Shown here one piece after another: positions 9,266 through 18,560 of a stretch of 64,000 nt of DNA. Below the pieces are notes generated by a model. The model was not told where the DNA came from and searched no databases. It worked only from the letters and a program-made list of their open reading frames with translations. Source of the DNA: Helicobacter sp. 12S02232-10 (GTDB lineage Bacteria > Campylobacterota > Campylobacteria > Campylobacterales > Helicobacteraceae); assembly GCF_002272895.1 (NCBI RefSeq), contig NZ_MLAQ01000004.1, positions 115,308 to 179,307 on the forward strand. The letters are read 5' to 3'. The position numbers were made by a program, and so were the translations under genes. How positions within the stretch are numbered: the first letter of the stretch is position 1; every line of letters begins with the position of its first letter.

Positions 9266-10603
9266 TTGGACCCGTATGAATCGGTTTTGATGTTTATTTT
9301 TGCTATATTTTTAGTATTTTTAAATGGTTTTTTTGTTCTTTCTGAATTTGCAATTGTCAAGGTGAGAAAATCTAGACTTGAAGAGTTGTCCAAAACGGGT
9401 AGCTTGAATGCGAAGTTGGCTTTAAAGATTTCACATCAGCTTGATACCTATTTAAGTGCTACTCAGCTAGGTATTACGCTTTCGTCTTTGGCGCTTGGTT
9501 GGATAGGAGAGCCTGCTGTTGCTAATCTTCTTAGTATTCCTTTTGAAAAGCTTTTTGGAACTAATCCTATTTTGCTCCATACCATTAGCTTTATTGTTGC
9601 TTTTACTTTTATTACTCTTTTGCACGTGGTTTTAGGAGAAATTGTTCCAAAGTCAGTTGCGATTGCTAAATCTGAAAAATCTGCACTTTTTGTAGCAAGA
9701 CCTCTGTATTCTTTTTGGATTGTGTTTTATCCTGTCATCAGACTTTTTGATATTTTGGCCGCATTCTTTTTAAAGAGGATTGGCATAGAGCCTGCTAAAG
9801 AAAGTGATAGTGCTCACTCTGAAGAGGAGCTTAAGATTATTGTCGGGGAAAGTTTGAAGGGGGGTGTCATTGATTCTATTGAGGGCGAAATCATCAAAAA
9901 CGCGGTTGATTTTTCTGATACTATCGCCAAAGAGATTATGACTCCTAGAAAAGATATGATTTGTTTGAATGCTGAGAAAAGTTATGAAGAAAATATTCAG
10001 ATCGTTATGGAAAGTCGCCATACGCGATACCCTTATTGTGAAGGCAGTAAGGATAATATTATTGGAATGATTCATATTCGTGATTTACTCACAAGTTCGG
10101 TTTTTGACTCAAATAAGCACGATCTTAAAGGATTGGTCAGGGAAATGATTATTGTCCCTGAAAGCGCTTCAATTTCGCAGATACTGATCAAAATGAATAA
10201 AGAACAAATTCATACTGCCCTTGTGATTGATGAATATGGCGGGACGGCAGGATTGCTTACAATGGAGGATATTATTGAAGAGATTATGGGAGATATTTCT
10301 GATGAGCATGATTTAAAAACAGAAGATATGCACCGCATTGATGAAGATACTTACGAATTTGATGGGATGATGGATTTAGAAAGCGTTGAAGAAGCAATGG
10401 ATATAGAGTTTGATGATGAATGTGAGCAGGTCACAATTGGGGGATATGTTTTTGGTTTGCTTGGGAGGCTCCCAGTCGTTGGTGATCGGGTAAATGACAA
10501 ATATTGCGAATTTGAGGTTTTAAGTATGGAAGGAGCTAGGATTAAAAAGCTTAAAATGCGTAAAATTTTTAAACAATCTGACATAGAACCTAAGGAAATT
10601 TGA
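9266..10603 (+). CDS. CNNM/CorC-family membrane protein with CBS domains
   Basis: The 445 residues show the standard plan: a DUF21/CNNM membrane domain (residues 1-190, about four hydrophobic segments), a CBS pair (about 215-340, with IMTPRKDM opening CBS1 and ALVIDEYGGTAGLLTMEDI closing CBS2), then a CorC_HlyC C-terminal domain. The family is tied to Mg2+/Co2+ homeostasis and is often misnamed hemolysin. The start is TTG, supported by AAGGAG seven bases upstream. It matches HP1490 in recalled order. Transport direction is unknown. Confidence 0.9.
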   Translation: MDPYESVLMFIFAIFLVFLNGFFVLSEFAIVKVRKSRLEELSKTGSLNAKLALKISHQLDTYLSATQLGITLSSLALGWIGEPAVANLLSIPFEKLFGTNPILLHTISFIVAFTFITLLHVVLGEIVPKSVAIAKSEKSALFVARPLYSFWIVFYPVIRLFDILAAFFLKRIGIEPAKESDSAHSEEELKIIVGESLKGGVIDSIEGEIIKNAVDFSDTIAKEIMTPRKDMICLNAEKSYEENIQIVMESRHTRYPYCEGSKDNIIGMIHIRDLLTSSVFDSNKHDLKGLVREMIIVPESASISQILIKMNKEQIHTALVIDEYGGTAGLLTMEDIIEEIMGDISDEHDLKTEDMHRIDEDTYEFDGMMDLESVEEAMDIEFDDECEQVTIGGYVFGLLGRLPVVGDRVNDKYCEFEVLSMEGARIKKLKMRKIFKQSDIEPKEI

Positions 10604-10608
10604 CACCC

Positions 10609-11115
10609 TTAGTGTTTGTGTAGAAAATAAAGCCCCACGCAGATGGCAAGGATAGAAACTGAAAAATAAGCCATATCTTGAGATTCTGTTATTCCCATAT
10701 TTAACACTTTTGAAAAAAATGCCACAATGAGAGCCATTACAATGACTTTTGCCAATTTATCCTTGAGTTGATCAAGCGTATGGATTTCCAAGACTTTTGA
10801 ACTATTTTCATCCTTAATGGTTATTTTTCGGATAAAAAGTTCATAAAGACCAAAAGAAAAAATTAAAAGAACCACTGCGATCAAATATAAATCAATTGCA
10901 GAAACAATTGTATGCAAAAGAACATTATGAATATCAGCTTCTTGTCCAAGCAAACCGAGATAATATCTGTAAGTATTAATAACGGCTTTGATGACATCAA
11001 TACTTGCTACAATAAATAGCAATACTGCTCCTACCATTGAAAGTACGACTGCAAGAATGATAAAAAGTCTTGAGTTCCAAAGTAGTTTTTCAAACAATTT
11101 TTGCAAAAAAACCAT
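10609..11115 (-). CDS. YqhA-like (UPF0114) membrane protein
   Basis: 168-residue inner-membrane protein of unknown function. Four hydrophobic segments are visible, including LFIILAVVLSMVGAVLLF near the start and a C-terminal one. The middle segment, AVVLLIFSFGLYELFI, resembles the UPF0114/YqhA family. I prefer the ATG at 11115 because AAAAGG lies seven bases upstream; the ATG at 11121 is too close to it. The gene converges on corC with five bases between the stop codons. Confidence 0.7.
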   Translation of the reverse strand: MVFLQKLFEKLLWNSRLFIILAVVLSMVGAVLLFIVASIDVIKAVINTYRYYLGLLGQEADIHNVLLHTIVSAIDLYLIAVVLLIFSFGLYELFIRKITIKDENSSKVLEIHTLDQLKDKLAKVIVMALIVAFFSKVLNMGITESQDMAYFSVSILAICVGLYFLHKH

Positions 11116-11284
11116 AGCCATACCTTTTAAATAAACATTTTATAGAATGATAGCAAAAAATAAGGTTTTGACCCTTCTCCTTGCTTTTGATTTTGCATAT
11201 TAGGATATAAATCTAAAAGTAAAAGCGTAAAAAGGAAATCAAATGCATAAATCTTTAAACAATGTTTGATTTAATTTTGAAGCA

Positions 11285-11314
11285 TTGGATTATTTTTTAT
11301 AAAAAGTGTATTAT
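11285..11314 (+). promoter_or_regulatory. Candidate sigma-70 promoter for the tolC exporter operon
   Basis: TTGGAT at 11285-11290 and TATTAT at 11309-11314 are separated by 18 bases, about 40 bases before the tolC start. This is a reasonable but not perfect match. Upstream, at 11243-11269, an eight-codon frame (MHKSLNNV) has a strong AAAGGA site. Its meaning is unknown. Confidence 0.4.
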
Positions 11315-11353
11315 AGTCAGTCAAATTTAGAGTTTAAAATGTTAGGCTGATTG

Positions 11354-12757
11354 ATGAAAAAAATTTTTATACTTTTTCTTTTTTGCATCGGTTCTATCTG
11401 CGTATTTGCTCAAGATATTGATCCTGATTCTATTTCTTTGGTCGATAGAAAGATTACTATCAAGCAGGCGTGGGAAAAGGTCTTGAAAAATCACGAGGGA
11501 ATCAAGTCTGAAGAATTTGGAGTGCAAAGGGCACAAAAGCTAAGCACAGCAACCAAGCTCTCATTTTTGCCCAGTATTGATATTACCGCATTTTATGTGC
11601 ATATGGCTAAGCCCATTGAGTTGGATTTAATTCAAGATAAAAGTTTGCTCAGTCAGATTTCAGGCGTTCTCCCTCAGTTTTCGGGATTTTTTCAAACTTT
11701 GGGTTCGCCCATACCTCTTTCTAAGCAAGACATTGTTATGGGGGCTTTAAACATCGTTTATCCTTTGTATATGGGTGGAGCAAGGATCTATGCAAGTAAA
11801 ATAGCTGCTTTGAGTGCAAAGGATGCAGATCAGGCCTTGAGACTTAAAAAATTAGCGACTTTTGAGGAGCTTGTCAGGATTTATTATGGTGTGGTTTTAA
11901 ATCAAGAGGTTGTAAAGGTTTTTGAAGATATACAAAAAGGGCATTATAACCATTACCAAAACGCGATTAAAATGCAAAAGGCGGGACAAATTGCTAGGAT
12001 CGAAGTTTTGAGCGCTCAAGTAGCTTATGATCGAGCAAAAAATAAAACTAAAGAAGCAAAAGATTCTTTGGATATTGCCTATCTGGCTTTCAATACTATC
12101 CTTTCTTCTCAAGATGATCTTTTTCCAAGTTCTAAACTCCTTATAGATAATACCAAGATACTTCCAAATTCGGATTTTTTTGTCAGTGAAACTTTGAATT
12201 CTTATCCGGTGTTGAAAACACTTGAGAACAAATCTTTGAGTGCCAAAGAGGTCAAAAAACTTGAAATGGGCAAGTTTTTACCCCAAGTAGGGCTTTTTGG
12301 ATCTTATTTAATGAAAAGTCCGGATTCTATCTTGAATAGAATGATCCCGAATTGGTATGTCGGAATAGGGGCAAGATTGCCTTTAATCACGCCTGAAGGG
12401 AGGATTCAGAAGTATCAGGCTGCAAAACTTGCCGAACTCCAAGTCGACGCCTTAAAAGTTCAAGCTCAAAAAGATATGGAGCTTTTGGTTCGCAAAACTT
12501 ATAAGCAAGTGATTGCAGCAGCTGAGGAATATGAAAGTTTAAATTCAGGCATAGAGCTTGCCAGAGAAAATCTGAAGCTTCAAGAGCAAGCATTTAAGCA
12601 CGGAATGGGAACTAGTGCGCAGGTTATAGATGCTAGAAATGCTCTTTCAAGTGTTTTGATCGAACAAAAAACTATTACTTATAGATACATTACTTCTTTG
12701 GCAAATTTGATGGCCTTGAGTAATCATTTAGATATGTTTTATGATTATCAGAATTGA
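11354..12757 (+). CDS. TolC-family outer-membrane efflux protein
   Basis: Outer-membrane and periplasmic channel of a tripartite exporter. The ATG at 11354 gives a signal peptide (MKKIFILFLFCIGSICVFA, cleavage after residue 19). Two repeated alpha-helical halves follow, rich in charged heptads, for example near 70-260 and 280-440. The 467-residue length fits. GTSAQVIDARNALSS near the C-terminus is typical of OEP repeats. The next gene encodes its membrane-fusion partner, 15 bases downstream. The location matches HP1489 in recalled H. pylori order. Confidence 0.9.
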   Translation: MKKIFILFLFCIGSICVFAQDIDPDSISLVDRKITIKQAWEKVLKNHEGIKSEEFGVQRAQKLSTATKLSFLPSIDITAFYVHMAKPIELDLIQDKSLLSQISGVLPQFSGFFQTLGSPIPLSKQDIVMGALNIVYPLYMGGARIYASKIAALSAKDADQALRLKKLATFEELVRIYYGVVLNQEVVKVFEDIQKGHYNHYQNAIKMQKAGQIARIEVLSAQVAYDRAKNKTKEAKDSLDIAYLAFNTILSSQDDLFPSSKLLIDNTKILPNSDFFVSETLNSYPVLKTLENKSLSAKEVKKLEMGKFLPQVGLFGSYLMKSPDSILNRMIPNWYVGIGARLPLITPEGRIQKYQAAKLAELQVDALKVQAQKDMELLVRKTYKQVIAAAEEYESLNSGIELARENLKLQEQAFKHGMGTSAQVIDARNALSSVLIEQKTITYRYITSLANLMALSNHLDMFYDYQN

Positions 12758-12772
12758 GGAGTAAGGAGTGAG

Positions 12773-13759
12773 ATGAAAAAAAATATTCAGATTTTATTGG
12801 TTGGGATTTTTGGGCTTGGTATTTTAATATGGCTAGGAATTACGTTTTATCTTGCCTATAAGCCTAAACCCCAGATTTTGCAAGGACAAATCGGGGCTAG
12901 AGAATATAGCGTGAGTTCCAAGCTTGCAGGCAGAATAGACCAAGTCTTTGTAAAAAAGGGGGACAAGGTTAAAAAAGGGGATTTGATTTATACTATTAAA
13001 AGCCCTGAACTTGAAGCAAAACTCACTCAAGCAGAAGCCGGTTATGAGGCTGCAAAGGCTGTGAGCGATGAGACTCAAAAAGGCGCAAGGGTAGAAACTA
13101 TTGTTTCTGCTAGGGATTTATGGGAGAGTTCAAAGGCTATGGCAGATTTGGCGGAAAAAACTTACAAGAGGATTCAAGGGCTTTATGACAATGGCGTGGC
13201 AAGTTTGCAAAGAAGAGATGAAGCATACGCCGCTTACAAAAGTGCCAAATACAATGAAAGCACCGCTTACCAGCAATATAAGATTGCTTTAGATGGAGCA
13301 AGCGCAGAGACCAAAAAAGCTGCAGCAGAGAAAGAGAGAGCTGCTGAGGGGCAAGTGAATGAGGTAAAAGCTTACATTAAAGATGTGGAAGCATATTCAC
13401 CAATTGATGGAGAAGTCAGTAATATTTTGCTTTATAGTGGGGAGCTTAGTCCTAGCGGATTTCCAGTTGTGCTTGTAGTAGATATAAAAGATGCTTGGCT
13501 TAAACTCAGTATTCCGGAATCGTATCTTGAAAACTTTCAAGTGGGACAAAAATTTCAGGGCTATATACCCGCTTTGGGAAAAAATGTTAATTTTAAGGTC
13601 AATTATGTTTCTGTTATGGGTGATTTTGCAACTTGGAAAGCAACCTCAAGCACTGAGAGTTATGATATGAAGAGTTTTGAAATTGAGGCCAAACCCATAG
13701 GAGAGATCGAAGGATTACGGGTTGGAATGAGTGTAGTTGTCAAGTTAGAAGAGAAATGA
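12773..13759 (+). CDS. HlyD/EmrA-type membrane fusion (periplasmic adaptor) protein
   Basis: Links inner-membrane permeases to TolC. One N-terminal TM segment (residues about 5-28) is followed by a biotinyl-lipoyl-like half (VSSKLAGRIDQVFVKKGDKVKKGDLIY). A coiled-coil hairpin (about 80-205) precedes the second lipoyl half (AYSPIDGEVSNILLYSGE) and a beta-barrel region. The 328-residue length and the order match the YbhG/HlyD_3 group. Its stop overlaps the next start by four bases, so it is coupled to the permeases. Confidence 0.9.
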   Translation: MKKNIQILLVGIFGLGILIWLGITFYLAYKPKPQILQGQIGAREYSVSSKLAGRIDQVFVKKGDKVKKGDLIYTIKSPELEAKLTQAEAGYEAAKAVSDETQKGARVETIVSARDLWESSKAMADLAEKTYKRIQGLYDNGVASLQRRDEAYAAYKSAKYNESTAYQQYKIALDGASAETKKAAAEKERAAEGQVNEVKAYIKDVEAYSPIDGEVSNILLYSGELSPSGFPVVLVVDIKDAWLKLSIPESYLENFQVGQKFQGYIPALGKNVNFKVNYVSVMGDFATWKATSSTESYDMKSFEIEAKPIGEIEGLRVGMSVVVKLEEK

Positions 13760-14841
13760 ATAGTTTTAAAAAACAGATCCAATCTTTGTGGCACAATAAG
13801 TTCTTGGGGATAATTTGTTTTGTTTTACCATTGTTTTTAGGGTTTTTAGTCTATAGTATTTTTTATATGGAGCTTCCTAAAAAACTCCCCATTGGGATAG
13901 TTGATCAAGATAAAAGCACTTTGAGTGCAGAGATAAAATTTAGTCTCAATGCAACCTCTACACTAAACATTGTCCGAGTTTATAATTCTTTACGTGGGGC
14001 AAAAAGCGATTTGAGCAGTGGTAAAATTTATGCTCTTGTAGTCATTCCTGAAGGATTGGAACGCAATACGAAAATAGATGTTAAGACAAAAATTCCTTTT
14101 TATTATAATGCTCAATTTGTATTGATTGGAAAATCAATAGATAGTGCTTTTTTGCAAGTGATTGCAACTATAAATGCCAAAATGAATGTTGCAAAGGGAT
14201 TGGCAAAGAAATCTAATTTAAATAGTGCGAAATCTTTAGCGATGCCTATTGTTTCTAAAATTCACGCGCTTTATAATCCCAATAATAGCTATGCGCAGTT
14301 TTTACTGACATTAATTTTACCTTGTATGTGGCAGATTTTGGCAGCTTTGGGGATGCTTAACTTATTGGAAAAGGCTTCTGGGATTAAGGATGTGATTGCT
14401 GGATTTGTAATAAATGTCGTTATCTTTTCATTATGGGGAATTGGAATGCTGAAGTCTTTTCAGGCTTTGGGTTATGCTTTGAATGGGGATTATAATATTT
14501 TATTTTTAGGGATTTTAATGATGACAGGAGGCATCAGTGGTATGGTGATTTGCTTCCAATCGATTTTGCGTGATTGCACAAAAACCGTTAGTGTTATTGC
14601 AGCTTATACTGCTCCAAGTTTGGCATTTGCAGGGATTACTTATCCTCAGAGTAGTATGGATGGGTTTGCATTGTTTTGGAGCCATATTTTACCGATTTCA
14701 TATTTTATGAAGCTTTATTTGCAGCAGGCTAATTATGGGCTTGATGCTGCATATAGTTTAAAAATTATTGTGCAGATGTTGCCATTTTTACTCTTTTTCC
14801 CTTTGGGATTATTGATCTATCGTTTGAGGGCGGGAAAATGA
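13756..14841 (+). CDS. ABC-2 type transport permease (first of two)
   Basis: 361-residue inner-membrane subunit with the YhhJ/YbhR layout. One TM segment lies near the N-terminus (about 17-37). A large extracytoplasmic domain follows (about 40-175, starting at the LPIGIVDQDKSTLS motif typical of this family), then five TM segments from about 180 to the end. Both ends overlap neighbours by four bases. The substrate is not evident, and no ATP-binding gene is found in the operon. Confidence 0.85.
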   Translation: MNSFKKQIQSLWHNKFLGIICFVLPLFLGFLVYSIFYMELPKKLPIGIVDQDKSTLSAEIKFSLNATSTLNIVRVYNSLRGAKSDLSSGKIYALVVIPEGLERNTKIDVKTKIPFYYNAQFVLIGKSIDSAFLQVIATINAKMNVAKGLAKKSNLNSAKSLAMPIVSKIHALYNPNNSYAQFLLTLILPCMWQILAALGMLNLLEKASGIKDVIAGFVINVVIFSLWGIGMLKSFQALGYALNGDYNILFLGILMMTGGISGMVICFQSILRDCTKTVSVIAAYTAPSLAFAGITYPQSSMDGFALFWSHILPISYFMKLYLQQANYGLDAAYSLKIIVQMLPFLLFFPLGLLIYRLRAGK

Positions 14842-15989
14842 GTTTTTTAAGGGTTCTACTTGAAGAGTTTAGGGCAATATTTACAAATATTTCCGTTGTT
14901 TTTGTCGTAGTGGTGGGTTCGCTTTTATATGCTTTTTTGTATCCTTCCCCTTATAAAAACGATATTGTGGATTCTCAAAAAATTGCCGTTGTTGATCTAG
15001 ATAATAGCTCTTTGTCTAAAGAGTTGATTTTTTTAGTTCATTCAACCCCGCAAGTTGATGTTGATTATGTACTTTTTTCAATGAAAAAGGCAAAAGAGCT
15101 TTTGGAAAAAGGGGAAATTTATGGAATTTTGGAGATCCCTAATGGGTTTGAGTCTGATGTATATAGAGGTATTCCAAGTAATTTGAGTTATTTTGCCAAT
15201 GCATCGTATTTTTTGATTTATGGAGCTGTGATTGATGGGATTATTCGGGCTACAGGGGAGCTTTCTGATAAAATCAAACTTTGGAGAGTTTTTTTAGAAG
15301 GAGGTAGCAAGGTTAAGGATACGAATTTGATTGAGAGAGATTCCATTCCTTTGTTTAATCCAAGTGTGGGTTATATAAATTATGCTTTGGCAGCTATTTT
15401 AGTTTTTATTTTGCATCAAACAATGATTGCAGGAGCTGGGATACTGGGTGCAACTCAAAATCAAAAGAATCTTGCAGGCATTCAAGGATATTGGAATAGG
15501 GCTTCTGCTTTAAAGCTTGTGTTAGCTAGAGTATGTGCTTTTTCTATGATTTATATTGTGTTTTTTTTATTTTATTTTGGATTTTTGTTCCAAATGTATG
15601 GAATCCACATTGGCGCAGATATCGTTTCGTATTGGTGCTTTGCTTTGGTATTTATTTTTTGTTGCGCTAGCTTTGGTGTTTTGCTTGGATTGCTTGTAAA
15701 AAAACCTGCGATTCCCACGCAAATCATTTTGATTTCTTCTTTACCTTTGATTTTTATGATGGGTTTTATTTGGCCTGTTGAGTTGCTTCCAAGCTTTATA
15801 GTTGGATTTGTTCATTTTATTCCAGCTTTTCATGGTATCAATGCTTTTGTAAGAATGAACCAAATGGGGGCGGATCTGTCTTTAGTAATGGATCATTTTT
15901 ATTGGTTGCTAGGGTTGTGCATTTGTTCCATTATTTTATGTGTGGGGATTATAACCAACAGAAGAAAAGCGGAGTATTTGCGTGGATAG
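14838..15989 (+). CDS. ABC-2 type transport permease (second of two)
   Basis: 383 residues with the same layout as the preceding gene: an N-terminal TM segment, an extracytoplasmic domain opening with KIAVVDLDNSSLSKEL, and a C-terminal membrane domain of five or six TM segments. The two permeases probably form a heterodimer, as in YbhRS. The stop lies inside the start of azlC (8-base overlap), so the transporter operon reads straight into azlCD. In H. pylori the equivalent pair is recalled as HP1487/HP1486. Confidence 0.85.
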   Translation: MSFLRVLLEEFRAIFTNISVVFVVVVGSLLYAFLYPSPYKNDIVDSQKIAVVDLDNSSLSKELIFLVHSTPQVDVDYVLFSMKKAKELLEKGEIYGILEIPNGFESDVYRGIPSNLSYFANASYFLIYGAVIDGIIRATGELSDKIKLWRVFLEGGSKVKDTNLIERDSIPLFNPSVGYINYALAAILVFILHQTMIAGAGILGATQNQKNLAGIQGYWNRASALKLVLARVCAFSMIYIVFFLFYFGFLFQMYGIHIGADIVSYWCFALVFIFCCASFGVLLGLLVKKPAIPTQIILISSLPLIFMMGFIWPVELLPSFIVGFVHFIPAFHGINAFVRMNQMGADLSLVMDHFYWLLGLCICSIILCVGIITNRRKAEYLRG

Positions 15990-16671
15990 AAAAATAGTTT
16001 TGAATGCATTGAAGGATGCTTTTCCACATACGCTTCCTATTATGCTGGGTTATCTTTTTATGGGAGTGGCTTTTGGGGTGTTGCTACAGAAAAATGGCTA
16101 TGATTTTGTTTGGGCATTTTTTATGGCAACATTTATTTATGCTGGTGCGATGCAATTTGTGGCTGTGGGTTTATTGGCCGCAGGAACAGGGATTTGGAGC
16201 GTATTTTTATTGTCTTTGATGGTGAATGCGAGGCAGATATTTTATGGAGTGGGTATGTTGGGCGCATTTGCTAAGATGGGAAAGAAGTTGCCATATATGA
16301 TCCATTCGCTTACTGATGAAACTTTTGCACTTTTAAATATTAAAAAACCTTCTGCAGGAATTGATAAAACTTATTTTATGTTTTTTATCGCACTTTTAAA
16401 TCACATCTATTGGATTATCGGGTGTGTTAGTGGGGCATTGATAGGCTCTAAAATCGTTTTTGATACACAGGGTATCGACTTTATTATGACAGCTATTTTT
16501 ATCGTGATATTTATTGATCAATGGAAAGCAACTTCCAATCATATTCCTGCAATTATAGGTATTTTTGGAAGTCTTGGCTGTTTGCTTTTGTTTGGAGCGG
16601 ATTATTTTTTACTTCCCTCAATGATTTTAATGACTTTTATTTTAGGTTTGTTGAAAAATAAATTGGAGTAA
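15982..16671 (+). CDS. azlC: AzlC-family branched-chain amino acid exporter, large subunit
   Basis: 229-residue inner-membrane protein with about seven or eight hydrophobic segments. The family motifs are PIMLGYLFMGVAFGVLL near the start and NARQIFYG with SLTDETFAL in the middle, as in AzlC/YgaZ. Together with AzlD it exports branched-chain amino acids or analogues in species where this has been tested. The GTG start overlaps the previous stop and has GGAG about eight bases upstream. Linkage to the efflux operon may be transcriptional only. Confidence 0.88.
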   Translation: MDRKIVLNALKDAFPHTLPIMLGYLFMGVAFGVLLQKNGYDFVWAFFMATFIYAGAMQFVAVGLLAAGTGIWSVFLLSLMVNARQIFYGVGMLGAFAKMGKKLPYMIHSLTDETFALLNIKKPSAGIDKTYFMFFIALLNHIYWIIGCVSGALIGSKIVFDTQGIDFIMTAIFIVIFIDQWKATSNHIPAIIGIFGSLGCLLLFGADYFLLPSMILMTFILGLLKNKLE

Positions 16672-16676
16672 TATGA

Positions 16677-17015
16677 ATGATGCATTCAATTGTTATGGTG
16701 TTGGTGATTGCCTTAGCGACTATTTTGACACGTGCTTTGCCTTTTGTAATTTTTAATTCTAAGCGACGCGCACCTGATTTTTTGCTTTATTTAGGAAAGG
16801 TTTTACCTGGGGCGATTGTGGGGATGTTGATTGTGTATTGTTTGAAGAAAACAGATATTGCAAGTATCCCTTATGGATTGAATGAGATAGCAGCTTTCTT
16901 ATGCGTTGCACTTTTGCAGTGTTTATTTAAAATGTCTATTTTAAGCATTGTGGCAGGGACGCTTTTATATATGTATTTGGTTCAGAGTGCTGTACTTGAG
17001 AAGCTTTTGACATAA
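16677..17015 (+). CDS. azlD: AzlD-family small subunit of amino acid exporter
   Basis: 112-residue protein with four hydrophobic segments. The N-terminus, ATILTRALPFVIF, matches the AzlD/YgaH family pattern. GGAG lies eight bases before the ATG at 16677, five bases after azlC stops. An ATG at 16673 is in another frame and was not used. It is the last gene of the exporter-azl operon. Confidence 0.85.
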   Translation: MMHSIVMVLVIALATILTRALPFVIFNSKRRAPDFLLYLGKVLPGAIVGMLIVYCLKKTDIASIPYGLNEIAAFLCVALLQCLFKMSILSIVAGTLLYMYLVQSAVLEKLLT

Positions 17016-17019
17016 TTTT

Positions 17020-17042
17020 ATTTGAGAATATATACAGTATGC
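17020..17042. terminator. Weak hairpin between convergent azlD and acpS
   Basis: A six-base inverted repeat TGAGAA / TTCTCA lies in the 30-base gap between the two stop codons, with a wide loop. It could end transcription from both sides, but no clear T-run follows. Confidence 0.25.
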
Positions 17043-17045
17043 TTC

Positions 17046-17414
17046 TCATTGAATTTTATTGACAATTACAGCAGCAATTGCAAATCCTCCATCGTGACTA
17101 ATACTTAGATCAATGGATTTGATTTGAAAAGCATTGTTTTTGCTGGGTTCAAGCTTGATGATAGGGGCATTTTTAGGTGTTTTTGATAAATGAATGTCAA
17201 AAAACCTGAGTTCATCGCTTATTCCTACGCCCAAAGCTTTGGAACAAGCTTCTTTTGCAGCCCAAAAACCTGCTACACTAGAAGATTTAAAGCCTGATGA
17301 GGTTCTTAAAAGATTAATTTCTTCTGATGAAAGAAATTTTTTCAAAAAATCCTCGCCGTATTTTTGAAGATTTTTTTCAATACGGCAAATGGAGACGATA
17401 TCAATTCCAATCAT
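17046..17414 (-). CDS. acpS: Holo-[acyl-carrier-protein] synthase
   Basis: Transfers the 4'-phosphopantetheine arm from CoA to acyl carrier protein. The 122 residues show IGIDIVSICRIEK at the N-terminus (Mg2+-binding Asp) and FWAAKEACSKALG at about 50-62, the two signatures of AcpS. It overlaps fliL by four bases. The order fliL-acpS matches HP0809-HP0808 in recalled H. pylori order. Length and motifs are normal. Confidence 0.93.
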   Translation of the reverse strand: MIGIDIVSICRIEKNLQKYGEDFLKKFLSSEEINLLRTSSGFKSSSVAGFWAAKEACSKALGVGISDELRFFDIHLSKTPKNAPIIKLEPSKNNAFQIKSIDLSISHDGGFAIAAVIVNKIQ

Positions 17415-17953
17415 TGGATCACAAAATCTGTAAAAAAGACATTTTTGATATACCCGTCTATTAAAAAATCATTAATGCGACTTGCGATTTCATCTTTTAA
17501 TCTGTCTTTACCTTTTGTGGTTGCGATCTCTTCAATGGATTTTGATGAGAGGATCTCAATGATAGTGTCTTGAATGATGGTGGCTTTAGCATTGATTTCG
17601 TTTTGAAGCTTTTGATTGCTGAGTTCGAGCGTAATGGAGGCTTTAAGGTATCTTCTGCCACTTTGGGTTACGAGATTAACTATAAATGGCTGAGGAATCG
17701 CATAAAGAGGTCCTATATTCATATAGTCAGATTGCCTAGAGGTCGAACTTAAAGATTTTTTCTGAATATTTTGAGGTGCTGGTGTTGATTGGGGTGATTG
17801 CTCTTGAGAATCTTCATTGCCCCCGCTAAGCATAGCCATAGCTACAATCCCTCCTATGATTATCATAAGAATGACGACTCCAATAATGATAAAAAGTAGT
17901 GTTTTACTTTTCTTTTGAGTCTGTTGCTCAGTATTTTCTTTTTCTTCAGCCAT
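17411..17953 (-). CDS. fliL: Flagellar basal body-associated protein FliL
   Basis: Single-pass inner-membrane protein at the flagellar motor that affects stator function. The 180 residues have a charged N-terminus, one TM segment (about 19-43) and a Ser/Pro/Gln-rich periplasmic linker. The FliL domain (about 75-180, with PQPFIVNLV and the closing VFFTDFVIQ) follows. It is the only flagellar gene in the window and sits among rsmD and acpS, as in H. pylori, so the organism is presumably motile. Confidence 0.9.
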   Translation of the reverse strand: MAEEKENTEQQTQKKSKTLLFIIIGVVILMIIIGGIVAMAMLSGGNEDSQEQSPQSTPAPQNIQKKSLSSTSRQSDYMNIGPLYAIPQPFIVNLVTQSGRRYLKASITLELSNQKLQNEINAKATIIQDTIIEILSSKSIEEIATTKGKDRLKDEIASRINDFLIDGYIKNVFFTDFVIQ

Positions 17954-18560
17954 TGGTTTCCTTTATATTTTGAGATAAGGCGTAATAACTCAATGAGCTT
18001 TTGCCAAATTTTTTTTGTCTTATTATACTAAAATGCGCAATATTTTCAGGTAATTTATAATTGCTTAAATGCTCAAAAATAACTAAAAATAAGTTTGAAT
18101 TTAAAATTGACTGCAATAATGAAACGCATTTTTCATAAATGTCTGCGCAGTTTTCTCTGGTATTAAATGGGGGATCAAGGTAGATGATTTTTTTAGTATC
18201 GTTTTTTTTGATGGCTTGAGGAAGCAACTCAAATGTATCTCCCAAGAAACTTTTGGCAATAATAGAGGGATCTTTTGAGTAAAACTGGGAAATATTTTTT
18301 TTTAGCACTTGAAAGGAATTTGGATTTTGCTCAAAAAATAAAGCTTCGTTTGCGCCTCTGCTTAAGGCTTCCAATCCGATTGAACCAATTCCTGCGAAAG
18401 CTTCGATAAAGCAGCTCCCAACAATATCTTGTCCAAGGACGTTAAATAAGGATTCTTTAAGAATGGATTTACTTGAACGCGTGATTGTGGAAGGAGGCAT
18501 TTCTAAATGAGTCCCTTTGAATTTGCCTGCGATGATTTTGATTGTGGATTTATTTTTCAT
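17946..18560 (-). CDS. rsmD: 16S rRNA (guanine-966-N2)-methyltransferase
   Basis: SAM-dependent methyltransferase acting on the small-subunit rRNA. Motifs seen are IIAGKFKGTHLE at the start, FNVLGQDIVGSCFIEAFAGIGSIGLEALSRGA (SAM-binding loop, about residues 37-68), and YLDPPFN, the catalytic (D/N)PPF motif. The 204-residue length is slightly above E. coli RsmD. It overlaps the fliL start by eight bases and the preceding small gene by eleven, a compact operon. Confidence 0.9.
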   Translation of the reverse strand: MKNKSTIKIIAGKFKGTHLEMPPSTITRSSKSILKESLFNVLGQDIVGSCFIEAFAGIGSIGLEALSRGANEALFFEQNPNSFQVLKKNISQFYSKDPSIIAKSFLGDTFELLPQAIKKNDTKKIIYLDPPFNTRENCADIYEKCVSLLQSILNSNLFLVIFEHLSNYKLPENIAHFSIIRQKKFGKSSLSYYALSQNIKETNG

